Source: Romanomermis culicivorax (lineage: Eukaryota; Nematoda; Enoplea; Mermithida; Mermithidae). From it: DNA of 64,000 nt. Below, piece after piece: positions 24,901 through 33,532 of this stretch. The stretch lies in assembly GCA_963922205.1 (NCBI GenBank), contig CAWUHX010000016.1, positions 1,860,001-1,924,000 of the forward strand, given 5' to 3'. Within the stretch, counting starts at the first letter, position 1. Each line of letters starts with the position of its first letter. The notes beneath the pieces were generated by a model. The model ran no database searches. It was not told where the DNA came from and was given only the letters and a program-made list of their open reading frames with translations. The position numbers and the translations under genes were made by a program.

Positions 24901-27900
24901 AAAACCTGGAAAACACAGGGAATTTTAAGGAAAAATAAATATATTGTGTTGAAAATTACAGGAAAATCGTCAAATTTTTTCGCCGCGCTGCGGCGAGTTT
25001 TCTTATTCGACTATGCACATTGAAAGTGAAATTGCTTAAACTGATCGAGTATTTGAGATCGTTTTTTTTACTTTTCCAACTTCAACTTTCAATGTAGCCT
25101 TTAAATTATTATGTCAAAGTCAATGTTTCAATTGGATTGTAAGGGTAATATTCGAGAAAACATTCAAACTCCTCATTTATGCCAGAAAATTGGAGAATAA
25201 TCAACAAAATGTTTTCGGCTATATAGAGCATTCATATTTGCAAGCGAAAAAAAATCTAGTCTCGTCAGGGTTTTTTTAGGTCAATTAGGAACCATGGCTT
25301 ATAAAAATTAGAGCCTAACGACCCTTTTGATTGGGTGAGTTTCCTATCCGGAGATGTATTCTTATGCGTTTTTAAGAAAAAATATTAGAAAATTGTCTGG
25401 CGCTTCGCGCCGGATTTCAAATCACTTATGATTCTTGTTATCATTTCTATTGTGCGGTTGGAAAATGGCGGCCTAGCTTACGCTGGCTTATAGCTTTTAA
25501 ACATCAGCATGTTATGGATGAATGTTTGACCTTGTATTGTTTTTTCACATATTTGACTAAAACCTAGATTTTTCTACATTATTTCCACAAAATCATTTTG
25601 TGGTTCTTTAGAATTTTCGACTTTCGTGAAGATAACTTTGTGCATTTGGAAAATGATTAAGCGCGGGACAATAGCAGAGGTTCGTCTGTCTGAAAAAGTC
25701 TTTCAATTCATTGCTGCTTGCCTAATTTCTGAATTGTAGTTTGGCTGAGTGAAAACATGTTGAATTCACTGAAAAATTAGACTTTTCAGGCAGGAAATAG
25801 ATATTAAAAATAGTCATTTTCCAACGATATAGAATATCAAAATCTTAATTTTTTCCGATGCTCTGCACCGCATTAATTACTGATATCTGAGTCCGAAGTA
25901 AAATATCTATCACACTTTTTTATGGTTTATACGTTGGTTTATATATATCATAAATAATTATGATTGGTAAATTACTGGCTCTTGATATACGAAACCGTTA
26001 GAAAAATTTTTTAACGCTTCCACCAATCAAATGGTGAAAATATTACGATTGATCATCGGTAGCTGCATAAGAGTGTGCTGAAAAATTAATTTTCTGACGT
26101 ATTAGAGGCCTCGGAACCAAAATTTTTCGGCACTAGGTTGCGCAATAATTTTAAATAAATTTTTTGATGATACTTTAGCTCACACATGTTTCTATTATTC
26201 AGTATTTTTCTTCAGTATAGTATATTCATCATTATAAAAACCTGGAAAAATTTCATTTGTCAACCTGGAAAACACAGGGAATTTTTTTTCTCCAACTTTG
26301 TATGAACCCTGTGTAAAATCAATCCAAAAGCTTCATGGAAGTACTTTTCGGAAATTTCTACTCTTCTTACTCATATGTTTTTGGCCAAGTTCATGAGAGT
26401 GTGTAAATAAAATTTGTTTCACGATGCTTGTAGATTAGACGATGATCAAACTCAAAAATTTCAAATGTTGCCTGAATTTTAATGAATTAACAGCTCTAAA
26501 ATGTTATTGAATAAATGTTGAATAACATCTCTTTTTTGATCGATTGCCGTGATGCTCAATATGTACATTTCTTTAAAAAATAACCTAGCATTGGAATTTA
26601 TTCATGTATACTGATATTATAAAATTGGCTTGTAAAAATTTGGAATGGCTTGTAAAATTTTAGGTCAACAAGCCACTTGGCTTGTGACTCATAGGTAAAA
26701 AAACCTGAAATCGAGGCTATAAAAAGTTTCTTCTACGAAAATATTACAAAAAATTCAATGATAAAAATAAAATTAACACACAAACAAAATAATCACTTCA
26801 CAGGCAGATACGTTTTTTAAATAATTCGATGAAGCCTCTCGTCAAGCCATTGTCCAAGTACACACATTAGCTACGTTTATATTTTATATGTCTACCAAAC
26901 ACATATTAATAGGTTAGGAGTTAGAGCGCCGAAACCCGTCCTTAGGACTCCTCTGATGACCTCTTTTTTCTCCCTTTTTTTCTTTTCTTTCTTTTATTCT
27001 TTACATTTTTGATACTGTAAAGTTTTTTATGAAATATTTTCCGTTAAATTTTTTTTATTAAATTGTGTTATTGTTATTTTCACATTATATCTATGTGCAT
27101 TTACATTCTTTCATTTTTCACTATGTCGAGATACTTTTGAAATTTTGTTGCAGCGTTACGTATTTATACAATATTCATGCCGGCCAAAAAAGTTGCATTT
27201 CAATCTAGTTGGATTAACCCCGATCTTCACAAAAAATGGGCTGAATGGTTGCGTGCTGTGCCTAATGATAAACATTCTGCATATTGCAAATTGTGTAAAA
27301 AATCGTTTAGTCTGAGTAACATGGGTCGACAAGCTATTGTCAGTCATTCCACTTTGACCAAGCACTTGGACGAAATTAAGGCGTCAAGCTCAACCAGCAA
27401 TATTCATACTTTAATGCAAAGGCGATCACATTTTCATTGTTTAATGCAAAGGCAATCGCATTTTTATTGAAAGCACTCGTGTGTGAAACAAAATCAATAA
27501 ATACCTGGAAATTGTGAAAAAAAAACCTGGAAAAGTCAGGGAATTTCATTGTGGAAAAGTGGTGGACACCCTGTTATATAATTTTTACTGTTTTTCTACA
27601 AATCAAACTTTCTGGGAAAAAAATTCTCGACAAAGAGAAAAAATATGGGGGTTCGATACGGAAAAGATGAATTTTGATGCAGTTAAGAGATCAAAATTTT
27701 TCAATTCTTTGTAACTATTATTTTAAATATGGAGCTGAGTTTGAATTCATGATCATAATGGAGATGATTTCCATAAATTTCAAGTTTAATTTGAATTTGT
27801 CAAACTAATGAAAGTATGAACATTTTTTTTGGTTTGTAAAATGATATATACATGTTTATGAACCTTGTATGTTTATCGAATAAGTTATCTTTAAATTGAT

Positions 27901-30900
27901 TTTCCAGCATTGTAGAATGTCAAAATCTAAAAAAAAAATTTCGTTGCGTAGCGCCGGAAAGATATGGTAAACAACAGAACAATAAGAACGGAAGCTGCAT
28001 TTTCATAACCTACAATAATTTTGAGTCAGATGGAAATGAACTCAAGTGCTATCTTGGAAGAAGGTTTGTGAAAAAATAAACAAAATATCGTGTTTTTAGC
28101 GTAAAGAATTTTCTTTGCACAGAGATTTCTCGGCCCATCTTTGCACATGTAGAAAGAGGCCTGTAACCGAAAAAGCTGGTTGGAAATCAAATTTTGAACA
28201 GTGATTTTTTAAACTCGTATCAACTGATTGAATATCTATATAATTTAATTATATAGTACGTTCAGCAGTGTGTTACAAGCCCGTTTTTCGATATTCTCTA
28301 TTAAAAATTTTTGGCTCCCAAAATTTCAATTTAGCCCCTAAAAATTTAGGTCTAGGAACCATTTGGCTCTTGGTTTTCAAACAAAAAAAGCCTGACACAA
28401 ACACTACTTCGACCTTGTTATGAGATATGTACCTGCAGCTATTTTGAGTTACTGTTTGCTCCTAGTACTCACATATATCGTTTATCTTCATAAATTGGCT
28501 TTTTATTTTATTTACTTGGTCACAAGCTCGTGATGAAAAACGGTGAGGTATTCTCCATGAGGAGCCAAACGGCTGAAAACGGAAGTATTTTGTGTTCAAA
28601 ACGCTGATTTTGGACTTTGACGGTTTACTGTGCACGCAATATACGAGATTCATCAAAACAGATATCGTTGAAAGTTAGGGCATTTTGTTTGCTACATTCA
28701 CTACAAAAGCTGCGGATAACAATTCAGTCTCTAAGGACCTATGGCCATAATATTACGCATATCAAAAAACCCTCATTTCCACCAGTTTCCTTAACACTAC
28801 ACTGGCGCGGTGAAGCAAGAAAGCGATTTTGTGCAAAGTGGTGCAAGTTGTGTTCAGCGTGAAAAACTGGTCAACATAATTTCGAGTCATACATGTAACG
28901 GAGCCTCGGGGTCCAAGAGCGACTTTTTTGGCGCAGGATTCATCGATTTCTCAAAATTTTAGGGGCCCTAAAAAATCGATTTTTCCACCCAAAAGTCTGG
29001 AAATTAGTTCAAAAATAGTAATTTTTGTCCATAAAGGCCATAAAAAATGTATTCGTTGTTTGAACCGTTGAGTAAATTGACATTTTTTTATACATGTAAC
29101 GGGGCCCCTAAGTCTGGGGGTGGACAATTTTTTTTGGGCCGGGGTCACTAATTTCCTAAAATTTTAGGGGAGAGGTCTCTGAAAGAAAAAAAAATCGGCT
29201 TTTTTACCGAGAAAATCCGGAAGACAGTTAAAAAAATAGTAATTTTCATCTGTAAAAACCGTAAAGAATGTATCCATGGCACTAGGGCTGTTCCGAGATC
29301 TCGATCTCGACAAATCCCGGTATTTTTTCACATCTCGATCTCGGATATTCGATTTCTGCGGATCTCGATCTCGGCATTTTTTAAGATTTTATTCGAGATT
29401 TTTTACATAATTTAGAAAATAATAAGACGTATTAATTTTAATTTTTTTTAGATTTTTTAAGAAAGGTCAACACGTCAACTTTCTCAACTTTTTGAAGCGT
29501 TTGTTCTTTTTTTAATGTAAATTCAATTCAAAAGCTTCATGGAAGTATTTTTGGAAAAGTTCTTCCCTTCTGACTCATTGCTTTTTGGTCAAATTTATGA
29601 AAGGTTGCGAACAAATAAATAGATTAAAATTTTTCGAATGATAAATTTCTAGAAATTACGATTTATGAACACAAAATTTAAATCTAATTTTTGAAATATA
29701 TGATCAGAATGATTATCAGAATGCTTTAAAAAGCTCAAAAACACTTAAATAAAGCGTCTGTGAGCCTTTTCAAGCGAAAAAACGAGGATTTTAAGATTTT
29801 TAAGCATTTATGTAAAATTTGATCCCTTTCTACATTTGTGGGAAAAGGTTCGTGGAAAAAAAACAGTGGACCAAAGTGGATAAGTGCCATTATTTTAATT
29901 ATCATTATTATGTATTTCCTAACTTAGGCGCAGCTTTAAGCATGTATGCCTTCATTTATCACTCAATCTATAATAGTTTTCATAATGCTAAACGTGCTAT
30001 ATCATGTTTTGACTGCTAATCTTCAATATTCTATCATGATGTTTAATGAAAATTCACATTTTTTCCTTGACGCAGTTTTTGAGAAAGATCAATACTTCAA
30101 GTCTCTAAGCTTTTTGTAGTGATTATTTCCTTCCTAACGTTAAATCAATTTAAAAGCTTTATGGAAGTAGTTTTTGGAAATTTCTACTATTCTTACTCAT
30201 ATCTTTTCAGCCAAGTTCATGAGAGTTTGCGCTAAAGTGCATGCATAATTGCATAAAATTTTCAATGATCAAATGATTTATATTTTTTGGTATCATGTCT
30301 AGTGCATGGTCAGAAAATGTCGTTCTAGCATATGTTTATCGCTTTTAAACATCAACATATTATAGATTAGATGTTTTATCTTGCACTGTTTTCTTAAAGA
30401 ATTTGAATAATTTGATGAAAACCAAAGTTTACGTCGATTACGCATTCCTTAAAAAATTTACACGTTCGTTAACATAGTTTTTCTGCATTTGAGAAATAAT
30501 TGAGGAATTTTTTGGTCGTTTGGTGGCTAACTAAAAATTGATAAAATGTGGATTTCTGGGAGCTTGACGATGTTGTGCATCACGTAAATTGAAATTAGGC
30601 CTGGAAAACCTCTCTGGACGAAAAAAATTGTAAAAAAATTGTATATAGAAAAGAAAAAAAATTGTATATAGAAAAGATTCATAGAAAATCTCGATCTCGA
30701 CTTCTCCAAAAATTTGATCTCGGAACAGCCCTACATGGCACTAAGAGTCGATAAAATTGACGTTTTTGACCATTTTTTGTTCAAAAATTGACTTTTTTAG
30801 TATTTTTCCGACTTAAAGTATGGGGGTCCCTATGGCTACCATATGGCTAGCCATAGGATTGGAAAATCTTGGGGGGTCGCCCATACATGCACATAGGGGG

Positions 30901-31861
30901 TAGGGAGTAAATCCTCAGGACCCAGGGCACCCCCTGGTCCGAAAAAAATCGTCAAACACGCCCTGATTTTTTCCAAGACAGCTTTTTTGATTATTTTTAT
31001 GCATATTTCGTATCGAAAACAAGCCTGCGGAACTTTTTTTGTTTTTTCGCTCGCCCACCCCCCCCCCTCGATAAAAAGTCGAAGGACTCGCCCCCTGGAA
31101 AATGCTTGCCGTGCACGTTAAGGGTCACCCAATGGCTAGCCATATGTCCGATGATTTCTCTGTGGGGTTCCTATAGTACTTCCCCCCAATTGCATGTATG
31201 TTTTTGACCATTTTTGTTCAAAAATGATAATTTTTCATAAAAAAAAATTAACATTTTTCGGTATTTTCCGACCAAAAGCATGGTGGTCTCTATGACTACT
31301 ATTTGACCAGCCATATGGCCGGCGACATCCTCCTCAATTATATGTATGTTTTGAATACAGATTTTAATTTGAGTTGACTGACTCACTGCAGGTCTGTGTC
31401 GATTTCACGAGATTGACTTGAAAATTTATTTTTCATTTTAAGTTCGTCGTAACACATTGACGTATCAAAATCTTCAATTTTTTGAACTTCACTTTAGATC
31501 ACGATCCGTTGTTGCAACTGCTAGTGAATCCCTGAGCAATTCGATCGCGCGAAGAACCCGCTCAAGCCGGTACAATCTCGCCAACGATAGTTCATCGTAT
31601 TCGACTACAACGAGGTCTGCGTTACACTCGACGAGCCGTTCAGCTTCTTCGAATCCTCCGTCGTCGAGCGACGCTGCGACTTTGCGCGGTCGGGCGAACG
31701 TTATTTTTGACGATTGGATGGCGACCGTTGATCGACTAATGGAGAGGGCGCCGACGGCTACCGTAACGAGCAGTGACAACAACGGAACGTCATCCTCTAC
31801 ATTGCACAGTATATTGTCGATCGATCGACGGTCGACGCGACGTCGGGTCGCCGGTTTGTGA
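9740..31861 (+). CDS. RNF168: RNF168-like RING E3 ubiquitin ligase, nine coding exons
   Basis: Model: join 9740-9901, 14313-14469, 16448-16611, 17174-17236, 17308-17404, 17473-17572, 17725-18063, 22965-23369 and 31498-31861. All junctions are GT..AG with matching phases, for 1,851 nt and 616 aa (human RNF168 is 571). Residues 25-62 form a C3HC4 RING (C25, C28, C40, H42, C45, C48, C59, C62). The RNF168-specific ISSWAR follows, then helices aligning with the UMI and MIU1 ubiquitin-binding motifs (about 150-182). The C-terminal half is low-complexity, Ser/Thr/Arg-rich. The family acts in the nucleus, ubiquitinating H2A at DNA double-strand breaks. Start: first in-frame ATG after the stop at 9656. 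The gene symbol is by homology; RNF169-type paralogy is not excluded. Confidence 0.85.
9985..10437. mobile_element. Fold-back element with poly-C/G arms in RNF168 intron 1
   Basis: The left arm (9985-10110: GGTCCGACCAGTTGG, a G-run, then TCGAAAAAAGTC and TTTTTCCC) is the inverted complement of the right arm (about 10320-10437, ending CCAACTGGTCGGAGGTC). Long C homopolymers occur at about 10147-10157, 10300-10310, 10396-10408 and 10436-10446. A related half-size element with a clear 9-bp duplication is at 18610-18774. Confidence 0.7.
11010..11225. repeat. Dispersed repeat, copy 1
   Basis: The segment has GAGGGGTATG, GGGTATTACCCCCA, TTTTCAACTTTACCCCTACCT and TTGGGGACCTATGAC. The same blocks recur in RNF168 intron 1 at about 13268-13345 and 14040-14130. 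Confidence 0.6.
11455..12822. mobile_element. Non-autonomous hAT-like element, CAGGGTTTTTNTAGG termini
   Basis: It begins CAGGGTTTTTATGG and ends CCTAAAAAAACCCTG, an imperfect inverted repeat of about 14 bp. The flanking octamers CGCTGGAT (11447-11454) and CGCTGAAT (12823-12830) match at 7 of 8 positions, a typical hAT target duplication. There is no coding capacity. The interior (about 12255-12660) is the inverted counterpart of 25430-25830. Confidence 0.8.
13268..14130. repeat. Dispersed repeat, copy 2, interrupted
   Basis: The two halves of the repeat seen at 11010-11225 are here about 700 bp apart (13268-13345 and 14040-14130). The sequence between (about 13350-14035) is not in copy 1 and has no recognised element ends. 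Confidence 0.45.
14313..14469 (+). CDS. RNF168: RNF168-like exon 2: last RING ligands and ISSWAR motif
   Basis: The acceptor is CTAATATTTTAG. The exon begins ESLACPICRARISSWARN, supplying C59 and C62, and continues into the conserved W..I.K.FP region after the RING. It ends in phase 1 before GTAAGA at 14470. The 4.4 kb intron before it is full of transposons. Confidence 0.9.
14770..15797. mobile_element. Long fold-back element in RNF168 intron 2
   Basis: The left arm (about 14770-15125) and right arm (about 15345-15797) are imperfect inverted copies. Both contain GGGGAGTGCTAT at the outer end, GGCTAGCCATATGG, GAAAAATGTC and the AGAGACCCCTC / GGGGTCTCT block, ending in CCGTTACATG / CATGTAACG at the loop side. 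The 220-bp loop has its own repeats. No open reading frame looks real. A second composite copy lies at 28885-31195. Confidence 0.75.
16448..16611 (+). CDS. RNF168: RNF168-like exon 3: charged helix with UMI-like motif
   Basis: The exon encodes PGEIKQEYEDQI, which aligns with KPGELRREYEEEI of human RNF168, followed by EEAASRAFIEKLQ, which aligns with the UMI-type ubiquitin-binding helix. The acceptor TTTTCAAG ends at 16447; the alternative AG two bases later would break the frame. The donor is GTAAAA at 16612. Confidence 0.85.
16612..17173 (+). other. RNF168 intron 3
   Basis: Non-coding. It contains a GC-rich palindrome-like patch around 16816-16840 (GGGCGGCCGCCC) and TE-like phrases, but no element with both ends. 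Confidence 0.5.
17174..17236 (+). CDS. RNF168: RNF168-like exon 4: MIU1-like motif
   Basis: A 63-nt exon, phase 0 at both ends. It encodes a helix ending ENDSYIAHHLG, matching the position and pattern of SDEELARKLS (MIU1) in human RNF168. Donor GTAAGT. Confidence 0.8.
17308..17404 (+). CDS. RNF168: RNF168-like exon 5
   Basis: It opens HLCETDQDVG and ends in phase 1 before GTTGAC. An earlier GTAAGT within the exon (after DVG, near 17337) could be an alternative donor, but the downstream frame fits the later one. Confidence 0.7.
17473..17572 (+). CDS. RNF168: RNF168-like exon 6
   Basis: It encodes a short Ser/Thr/Pro-rich stretch beginning YDQIAAEIAPPNQ. The acceptor is TTTTGTCTCATAG; the exon leaves in phase 2 before GTGAGT. 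Confidence 0.7.
17725..18063 (+). CDS. RNF168: RNF168-like exon 7
   Basis: An open stretch of 113 residues without a known domain. The frame meets a TGA at 18068-18070, so either the protein ends there or splicing uses the GTGTTG donor at 18064. The second is preferred because its phase (2) joins exactly to the arginine-serine exon at 22965. Confidence 0.65.
18470..20580. mobile_element. Non-autonomous hAT-like element, CAGTGTTTTTTTTGTAC termini
   Basis: It is 2,111 bp with inverted ends CAGTGTTTTTTTTGTAC and GTACAAAAAAAACACTG. The flanks CTTCACGG (18462-18469) and CTCCACGG (20581-20588) form an 8-bp duplication with one mismatch. Subterminal repeats of CTTTGTAC / GTACAAAG lie at both sides. 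The inside holds two copies of the GC palindrome (19980-19995, 20421-20434) and a module (19660-20045) shared with other elements. No transposase remains. Confidence 0.85.
18610..18774. mobile_element. Small MITE with 9-bp target duplication
   Basis: It is flanked by GTAGCACTC at 18601-18609 and 18775-18783. The ends are CTACCTCTAA and TTACAGGTACG, with GACCCCCC / poly-C and AACTGGTCGGACC as in the fold-back element at 9985-10437. A 9-bp duplication would suit a Mutator-type transposase. Confidence 0.7.
20731..22964 (+). other. RNF168 intron 7, distal part
   Basis: AT-rich and non-coding. A GC-palindrome relative is at about 21635-21650 (GGTGCGGAGCGCCG). I see no element with both ends. Confidence 0.5.
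22965..23369 (+). CDS. RNF168: RNF168-like exon 8: Ser/Arg-rich
   Basis: 135 codons rich in Ser, Arg, Thr and Asn, with an acidic patch (SDDSDNEDS) and SR-type runs. It is much GC-richer than the surrounding introns, and its open frame is flanked by a TTTTTTCAAG acceptor and a GTGAAC donor. A TGA immediately follows if it is not spliced. Confidence 0.7.
24841..26311. mobile_element. Nested hAT-like element, CAGGGTTCATACA termini
   Basis: It is 1,471 bp. The ends are CAGGGTTCATACA and TGTATGAACCCTG, followed inward by ACCTGGAAAACCTGGAAAACACAGGGAA-type sequence in inverted orientation. TGTAAA flanks both sides (24835-24840, 26312-26317). The uninterrupted target is visible, inverted, at about 19725-19750. 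The interior holds a palindrome (25397-25413) and the module shared with 11455-12822 and 29283-30733. Confidence 0.8.
27177..27470 (+). pseudogene. hAT transposase fragment: BED zinc finger
   Basis: The 97-codon frame contains W...LHKKWAEWL followed by CKLCKKSFSLSNMGRQA and H.....KHL. This is the C-x2-C...H-x-H BED-type finger at the N-terminus of hAT transposases and derived proteins. Nothing of the RNase H-like catalytic core follows; the frame runs into short repeats and stops at 27470. It lies inside the hAT element 24199-27573 and probably derives from its autonomous parent. A domesticated BED gene is unlikely given the truncated frame. Confidence 0.75.
27582..28884 (+). other. RNF168 intron 8: degraded hAT-like sequence
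   Basis: It holds one GC palindrome relative (27941-27957), GTACAAAG-like subterminal repeats near 28115-28150 and GGCTCC/GGAGCC repeats near 28310-28395. The latter resemble 23980-24080 and may be the other end of the same old element. No coding sequence was seen. Confidence 0.5.
28885..31195. mobile_element. Second copy of the long fold-back family, split by a hAT element
   Basis: It shares TACATGTAACGG(A/G)GCC, the GGGGTCTCT/AGAGGTCTCT block, GGCTACCATATGGCTAGCCAT and the TTCCTATAGTACTTCCCCCC end with 14770-15797. It is rearranged: the loop-side motif occurs twice (about 28891 and 29091). The element 29283-30733 interrupts it. Confidence 0.65.
29283..30733. mobile_element. Non-autonomous hAT-like element, TAGGGCTGTTCCGAGATC termini
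   Basis: It is 1,451 bp with a perfect 18-bp terminal inverted repeat (TAGGGCTGTTCCGAGATC) and a perfect 8-bp target duplication, CATGGCAC (29275-29282 and 30734-30741). Subterminal GATCTCGATCTCG repeats occur at both ends. Internally one module is present twice (about 29480-29640 and 30090-30240). It is the best-preserved DNA transposon end pair in the window. Confidence 0.92.
31498..31861 (+). CDS. RNF168: RNF168-like exon 9: last exon and stop
   Basis: It encodes 121 residues, Ser/Thr/Arg-rich, with IARRTRSSRYN near the start and FDDWMATVDRLMERAP as a possible short helix, then TGA at 31859-31861. The acceptor is TTCACTTTAG. The in-phase join to exon 8 restores a continuous S-R-S-R-S sequence. 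Confidence 0.7.
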
Positions 31862-31904
31862 AAGCTGAATATTTTTGAAGTAAGCTGGTTTTACAAACAC
31901 TCGG

Positions 31905-31910
31905 AATAAA
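31905..31910 (+). terminator. Polyadenylation signal of the RNF168-like gene
   Basis: AATAAA lies 44 bp behind the stop codon, and further A-rich repeats of the motif follow. It agrees with exon 9 being the terminal exon. Confidence 0.6.
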
Positions 31911-33115
31911 CTAAAAATAAAATTAAAAATCGTAAATCCCACTCTCGTTTGTTTCTGAGATAGAAATTTGGATTGAAAAGATTTTTTGATCAAGTAACAT
32001 AGCAAATTTCGCAAGTCAAATACAGCTTAGTGCAAAATCCGCGATTCTATTCCTATGTCACAAATTTTGTGCAGCTTTAAATTTACAATTTAGTGTGACT
32101 CATAAAAATTTCCGCAAATGCTTTTGTTTTTCTTCAACTGAGCTTGACTAACTTTAGAAAGTAATGTTTTGAATGCTTATGCAGAATTTTTTCACAACTC
32201 ACAGTTTTGTTTCCAGTTATCTCTTATTTAAAAGTTCCCAATTCGGATATCCACAAGTTATATAAACGCTTTAACCTTTCAAGTGTTACGAGGCTAAAAC
32301 ATAGACTTGGCTGCCTCAATGACTACTCGTTTAAATTTCCGCTAGAGATTGATGTAACCTATATTTTCGAATTGTCTCCTCAGATTATTTTTATTTTGAT
32401 AGTAATGTGTCTTATGTTCGGGTTGAAAAAATCACAATTCTATAAATTTTATATTTTTCATTTGAGAGATACTTTCGAATTTCTGAAAATGAAGACACCA
32501 ACGGTTGAATAAAACAGATGCAGTCTGCTATCCTTAGAAGAGTGTCTGTAAATCATAAAGGTGGGAGCCTAATTTTAATTATTGTTGAGATTTTCTGTTA
32601 AATCACGTATCGCATGAAACTAGAAACTTTTGAGCTGTGGAATCTCTGTTTTTGTTCGACAAAGGCTGAGTAAGGAACTTTAAAGTGGAAGCATTGTACA
32701 AATGGTCTATGAATTGCCTATGAGTTAATAGTTACATTTTTTCATACATTTTTTATTTCATACGGCGTTTGGCTTTACAAAAAATATGAAATAGTAGTTA
32801 CTACTTGACTAATTTTTTCAGAAATGATAGAACGCGATCGACTCAACGAAATTAATGTTACCAAAGTCTATACTATCAAATTTTGCCCACGATTTTATTT
32901 TATATTATGTAAGATTTACTGACAGATTCGTCGTCGACTTTACTAATGTGAATTCTTCCGCGCCCATATATCAGCAATAAAATCCAATTTTCAGTGTTTG
33001 CATTCAAATCAATCCTGTTAAGTATAACAGTAAACATGATACGCTTGGACGTGTGAAATTCGCTTCGCAATCGTTTATCTGAAAAAACGTTTAACAAATT
33101 CATCACGTTCATTCA

Positions 33116-33320
33116 AAGTCTGTTTTTTAATAAAATGCCTGTAAATAATGCAAGTGAAAATCATGTTTGAATTTATACTGCCAAGTTTTTCTTCTAAATC
33201 AGTCTGGCGTTACAGAAAAGTTGTGAACATACTAGAATGACTTGACAATTTTTTAAATAGAGAAAAATTTAATTAAACGCCTTTGACGACATAGCTGTTT
33301 TTTATATTTGATAGACATAT
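33116..33320. mobile_element. MITE, TAGTCTG family, degenerate
   Basis: AAGTCTGTTTTTTAATAAAA, ATGCCTGTAAATAATG and, further on, the TTTGACGAC block match the better copies. The right end is eroded, so the limit is approximate. Confidence 0.5.
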
Positions 33321-33331
33321 CACAAAAAACA

Positions 33332-33337
33332 TTTATT
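33332..33337 (-). terminator. Possible polyadenylation signal of the R7BP-like gene
   Basis: AATAAA on the minus strand, about 90 bp behind the stop codon at 33429-33431. The motif is frequent by chance in AT-rich DNA. Confidence 0.35.
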
Positions 33338-33428
33338 TTTATAAATAATCGTCGAATACTACAATATGAGCACGTCCATCTACTGTACGACAACACGAAA
33401 ACACATGTAATATTGTATGTCAAAGTGG

Positions 33429-33532
33429 CTAGGCGTAGCTAGTCTTAAAATTAGAGCATAATTTGCTGAATTGGCACCCCTTCTTTCGTTGCTTATTCGT
33501 AACTACGGCCTTCTCCAGGTCTAATTGTTCAG
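33429..33532 (-). CDS. R7BP-like last exon, basic-cysteine tail
   Basis: It begins after CCCTCTCGCAG, encodes EQLDLEKAVV then KQRKKGCQFSKLC, and ends with TAG at 33431-33429. The cluster of Lys/Arg and two Cys is what is expected of a palmitoylated, nucleus/membrane-shuttling tail. Confidence 0.6.

Larger units (their letters stand above)
24199..27573. mobile_element. hAT-like element, CAGGGTGTCCACC termini, with BED-finger remnant
   Basis: The right end is GGTGGACACCCTG; the left end is GAGGCTGTCCACC (two changes). Both are followed inward by CCTGGAAAACCTGGAAAA and GTCAGGGAATTTCA. TTATAT flanks both sides (24193-24198 and 27574-27579). The element contains the second element 24841-26311 and the transposase fragment 27177-27470. 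Outside it, sequence resumes that is homologous, inverted, to 20300-20430, so the insertion went into a copy of the 18470-20580 family. Confidence 0.75.
31911..33428. other. Intergenic region between two convergent genes
   Basis: AT-rich, with a degenerate TAGTCTG-family MITE near 33116-33320 and a possible polyadenylation signal for the minus-strand gene. No other gene was seen. Confidence 0.5.

Noticed and set aside
27177..27470. A possible domesticated BED zinc-finger gene
   Set aside because: It sits within recognisable hAT ends, lacks the rest of a protein and runs into short repeats. A transposase remnant is simpler.
23974..28394. A single large hAT-like element with GGCTCC repeats at both ends (near 23980 and 28390)
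   Set aside because: The ends CATGTTTTTTTAG and AAAAAAAGCCTG are loosely inverted, but the flanking octamers match at only about 5 of 8 positions, too weak to claim.
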